Shown here: piece after piece, positions 5,973 to 8,534 of the stretch
Layout: each line of letters starts with the position of its first letter
Position numbering within the stretch: the first letter of the stretch is position 1
Source of the DNA: an uncultured Plesiomonas sp.
GTDB lineage: Bacteria > Pseudomonadota > Gammaproteobacteria > Enterobacterales > CAMTGL01
Assembly: GCA_947071955.1 (NCBI GenBank)
Contig: CAMTGL010000082.1
Location: forward strand, 1 to 8,534
Direction: 5' to 3'
Length of the DNA stretch: 8,534 bases
Made by a program: the position numbers and the translations under genes
Notes under the pieces: generated by a model
Seen by the model: only the letters and a program-made list of their open reading frames with translations
Told to the model about the DNA's origin: nothing
Database searches by the model: none

Positions 5973-6277
5973 AGATAATCCTAACAACAACATCGGGTAA
6001 GCAAGGCAAAAGTGACAAGCGAAAACGACAGTATATCGAGCAACACTATACCGAGGCTATTGATAATAGCGCTACATGGGTGGGATGCAGAGAAAAATAA
6101 GACAAAAAAATAGCCTGAGAAACTCAGGCTATTTTTCCAGTGTATGCGATGCAATATATGATGTCTGCCGTATAAGGCTTATATTTTCCGTTATCATGCC
6201 ATCTTAATTAATGGTTTGCTGATAGCATCATAACGCGCATATACGGCGCAACTGTCATAAGATCAGCAGTAAAATAA
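5973..6277. other. Intergenic region between rlmA and fabB (about 305 bp)
   Basis: The region holds the rlmA upstream sequence (5973-6103), the terminator at 6104-6136 and a 140-bp AT-rich stretch up to the fabB stop. On the - strand TATACT (6035-6030) and TATAGT (6050-6045) resemble -10 boxes for rlmA, but neither has a convincing -35. A small GCTATT-gat-AATAGC hairpin lies at 6056-6070. I see no gene or RNA gene; the short ORFs lack ribosome binding sites. Confidence 0.5.
6104..6136. terminator. Bidirectional intrinsic terminator downstream of fabB
   Basis: AAAAATAGCCTGAG (6106-6119) and CTCAGGCTATTTTT (6123-6136) form a perfect 14-bp stem with a 3-base loop, flanked by A7 on one side and T5 on the other. 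On the - strand it ends in seven T, so it should stop fabB transcripts about 140 bases after the fabB stop and isolate rlmA. Confidence 0.9.
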
Positions 6278-6285
6278 TTACTGCT
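6265..6285 (-). repeat. Hairpin overlapping the fabB stop codon
   Basis: AGCAGTAA (6265-6272) and TTACTGCT (6278-6285) form an 8-bp stem with a 5-base loop. One arm contains the last codon and stop of fabB. There is no U-tract, so it is not a classical terminator. It may only protect the 3' end, or be chance. Confidence 0.45.
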
Positions 6286-7494
6286 TAAATTTACGCATCA
6301 CCAGTGTGGCATTGGTGCCGCCAAAACCGAAGCTGTTTGACATAATAGTCGTCAGCTCACGCTCGGTAGTTTCAGTGATGATATTCAGCCCTGCTGCTTG
6401 CTCATCAAGCTGATCAATGTTGATGCTTGGCGCAATAAAGCTGTGCTCCATCATCAGCAGACTGTAAATAGCTTCATGCACACCCGCCGCGCCCAGCGCA
6501 TGGCCGGTCATCGCTTTGGTTGCTGAAATAGCTGGGCAAGCATCACCAGCAAACATCTCTTGAATTGCACCTAACTCTTTTACATCGCCAACCGGAGTAG
6601 ATGTGCCGTGGGTATTGATGTAATCAATTGGGGTATCAACACCGTGCATTGCCATCTTCATGCAGCGTACTGCGCCCTCACCTGACGGTGCGACCATGTC
6701 GTAACCATCTGATGTTGCACCGTAGCCGACGATTTCAGCATAAATTTTCGCACCGCGTGCCAGCGCATGCTCCAGCTCTTCCACCACGACCATGCCGCCG
6801 CCGCCAGAGATAACAAAACCATCACGGCCTGCATCATAAGTACGAGAAGCCAGCTCTGGTGTTTCGTTATATTTGGTTGACAGTGCACCCATGGCATCAA
6901 ATTCCATCGCCATTGACCAGTCAAGCTCTTCGCCGCCACCGGCAAACACGACATCTTGTTTACCCAGTTGGATCTGCTCAACTGCATGACCAATACAGTG
7001 TGCTGATGTCGCACAGGCTGAGCTGATAGAGTAGTTGATACCACGAATTTTAAACGGCGTTGCCAAGCAAGCTGAAACGCCAGAAGTCATGGTTTTTGGC
7101 ACCATATACGGGCCAACACCACGCAGACCGCGTGAGCGCATAGCATCAGCGGCAGCAATTTGATTGCGTGGCGAACCACCACCGGTACCGACAACCAGAC
7201 CTGTACGGTCATTAGAGACCAGCTCATCGCTCAAACCGGCATCGGTAATCGCTTCTTGCATTGCAAGATAAGCAAATGCGGAAGCATCGCTCATAAAACG
7301 GTACACTTTCGATCAATCAGGCCGGTAAGATCTAATTTGATGGCGCCCCAAACCTGACTGCGCATGTTCATGTCACGCAGCGTTTCGGAGAAAGTGATAC
7401 CAGAGCGACCGGCTTTCAACGAATCCAGAACTTCTGCTTTATTATTCCCGATGCTGGAAACGATTCCGAATCCTGTAATTACGGCTCTTTTCAT
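6278..7494 (-). CDS. fabB: 3-oxoacyl-[acyl-carrier-protein] synthase I (FabB), interrupted by a one-base frameshift
   Basis: FabB condenses malonyl-ACP with acyl-ACP and is required for unsaturated fatty acid elongation. The start is ATG 7494 (MKRAVITGFGIVSSIGNN), with AAGGA (7509-7505) 10 bases upstream. Frame one runs for 63 FabB codons to ...GLIDRK, then reads CTVL and stops at 7291. Frame two resumes exactly at VYRFMSDAS (from 7306) and runs to the end. Together they give 405 residues; E. coli FabB has 406. The catalytic triad is present: Cys in SSACATSAH, His in THGTSTPVGD and His in TGHALGAAG. CGAAAGTG in place of the expected CGAAAAGTG implies one missing A in an A run. The second frame shows no decay, so a sequencing error or very recent mutation is most likely. 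It is divergent from mnmC, as in E. coli. Confidence 0.93.
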
Positions 7495-7632
7495 GCCTAA
7501 AACATCCTTAACGCTTTGCAATTGGCCAAAGTTTAACGGTTTTGTTGTCGAGAAGTGGTCAGCTTTCCACATTTTGTCGAGTGGTCGGTGCTGTTACAAT
7601 ACCGTCAAGTTCCATTTTTGAGTTTACTTACA
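7495..7632. promoter_or_regulatory. Divergent fabB/mnmC promoter region with FadR-like site
   Basis: A good -10 for mnmC is TACAAT (7595-7600, +), 32 bases before its GTG. For fabB a possible pair on the - strand is TTGTAA (7599-7594) and CAAAAT (7576-7571) with a 17-base spacer. GAGTGGTCGGTGCTGTT (7579-7595) resembles the FadR palindrome as I remember it, mainly in one half-site (TGGTCGG). The GTGGTC core recurs at 7555-7560 and 7581-7586, 26 bp apart. In E. coli fabB is activated by FadR and repressed by FabR; I see no clear FabR site here. All elements were read by eye. Confidence 0.35.
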
Positions 7633-8534
7633 GTGAACAACTCTTTGATTCAACAGGCAACTCTGCATTTTAACGAACAAGGTACGCCAGTCTCTTCTGA
7701 ATTTGGTGATGTCTATTTTTCCAACGATAATGGGCTGGAAGAGACGCAATATGTCTTTCTTAATGGGAATCAGCTGCCCGAGCGCTGGCACTCACACGAA
7801 GCACACGCCTTTATTATTGCTGAAACCGGTTTTGGTACGGGCCTTAATTTTCTGACAGTATGGCAGGCTTTTCGTCAATTCAAGATAGAAAACCCACATG
7901 CTGCGTTAAAACGTCTGCATTTTATCAGTTTTGAGAAGTTTCCGTTATCAATCTCTGACCTGCAATTGGCGCACCAGTCATGGCCACAATTGGCCGATCT
8001 CTGTAATGAATTACATAAGCACTGGCCGCTTCCCCTCTCTGGTTGTCAGCGGATGCTGCTTGATCAAGGCACTGTGGTGCTTGATTTATGGTTTGGAGAT
8101 GTTAATCAGACTCTGCCGGCACTCAACCACAGTTATGATCGCAGTATTGATGCGTGGTTTTTAGATGGTTTTGCACCGTCAAAAAACCCCGATATGTGGC
8201 AACAAACCCTGTTTGAACAGATGGTGCGGCTAACGCGTGATTCAGGCACATTTGCAACCTTTACCGCCGCAGGCTTTGTACGTCGCGGGCTGCAAGCGGC
8301 CGGTTTTAGCGTGATACGTCGCAAAGGCTTTGCACATAAACGCGAAATGTTGCACGGACATGTTGCCGACAGAGTGTTATTCCCATTATCAGATCACATA
8401 CCAACAGCACCGATTGCTGCCTGCTATGCACGCCCCAAAGCCAGCCACTTGCAGGATGTTGCTATTATCGGCGGCGGGATTGCCAGTGCGCTGTTGGCAC
8501 ATGCTCTGATGCAGCGCGGCGCGCAAGTCACCTT
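7633..8534 (+). CDS. mnmC: Bifunctional tRNA mnm5s2U34 methyltransferase/FAD oxidoreductase MnmC, N-terminal part
   Basis: The frame is open from GTG 7633 to the window edge, 300 codons of a protein of about 660. MnmC completes 5-methylaminomethyl-2-thiouridine at wobble position 34: the C-terminal FAD domain removes carboxymethyl from cmnm5U and the N-terminal domain methylates the amine using SAM. Visible are VYFSNDNGLEET (27-38), the SAM-site motif ETGFGTGLNF (64-73), FISFEKFPL, DGFAPSKNPDMW (178-189) and FVRRGLQAAGF. At 278-285 the FAD-binding IIGGGIAS marks the start of the oxidase domain, cut off by the edge. GTG is chosen because the reading fits the family start (LHFNEQGTPVS); TTG 7618 is an in-frame alternative. 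The ribosome binding site is weak. The fused form and the position beside fabB match E. coli. Confidence 0.95.
   Translation, partial: MNNSLIQQATLHFNEQGTPVSSEFGDVYFSNDNGLEETQYVFLNGNQLPERWHSHEAHAFIIAETGFGTGLNFLTVWQAFRQFKIENPHAALKRLHFISFEKFPLSISDLQLAHQSWPQLADLCNELHKHWPLPLSGCQRMLLDQGTVVLDLWFGDVNQTLPALNHSYDRSIDAWFLDGFAPSKNPDMWQQTLFEQMVRLTRDSGTFATFTAAGFVRRGLQAAGFSVIRRKGFAHKREMLHGHVADRVLFPLSDHIPTAPIAACYARPKASHLQDVAIIGGGIASALLAHALMQRGAQVT

Noticed and set aside
6137..6277. A small RNA or small protein in the AT-rich gap after fabB
   Set aside because: The only ORF seen (16 codons, - strand) has no ribosome binding site, and no promoter or compact fold is evident. It reads as the fabB 3' UTR.
7364..7621. 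An 85-codon + strand ORF opposite the start of fabB
   Set aside because: It is antisense to fabB and its promoter region, without recognisable protein features or a ribosome binding site. Strong FabB identity on the other strand explains the openness.

Overview
The window looks like ordinary chromosomal DNA from a gammaproteobacterium. RhlE, RlmA, FabB and MnmC all read close to their Enterobacterales/Aeromonadales orthologues as I remember them. The divergent fabB/mnmC pair is the enterobacterial arrangement. Moderate GC and this mixture suggest an Aeromonas/Tolumonas-like relative, but the genus is a guess. I see no phage, transposon, tRNA, rRNA or CRISPR.

Left part, + strand, 1-3391: a cassette matching E. 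coli yjfJ-yjfK-yjfL-yjfM-yjfC. It encodes the C-terminal part of a PspA/IM30-like coiled-coil protein, a DUF2491 protein, a four-helix DUF350 membrane protein, a DUF1190 lipoprotein ending in Gly-Gly, and a stand-alone ATP-grasp enzyme of the glutathionylspermidine synthase family. It is probably an envelope-associated module. A terminator-like hairpin separates the PspA-like gene from the rest. The lipoprotein and ATP-grasp genes overlap by one base (TAATG) just after a G7 run that forms a slippery-type heptamer. A strong bidirectional terminator (3404-3442) closes the cassette.

Middle part, - strand, 3484-5972: rhlE (DEAD-box RNA helicase) and, upstream of it, rlmA (23S rRNA m1G745 methyltransferase), both acting on ribosomal RNA or RNA structure. 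Between them lies a symmetric CRP-type site (TGTGA-N6-TCACA) placed for class II activation of a TACAAT promoter, followed by a roughly 120-nt rhlE leader that can fold into three consecutive hairpins, the last touching the Shine-Dalgarno sequence. A perfect 14-bp hairpin lies just after the rhlE stop.

Right part: fabB (- strand, 6278-7494), the condensing enzyme needed for unsaturated fatty acid synthesis, is interrupted by a one-base frameshift after codon 63, with both halves otherwise intact. Divergent from it is the first 300 codons of mnmC (+ strand, 7633 to the edge), which finishes the mnm5s2U wobble modification of tRNA. It begins with GTG and runs off the window. The shared 138-bp intergenic region has promoter-like elements and a weak FadR-like site.

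The points most worth checking are the slippery stop/start junction with the Gly-Gly tail, the fabB frameshift, and the CRP site plus structured leader of rhlE.
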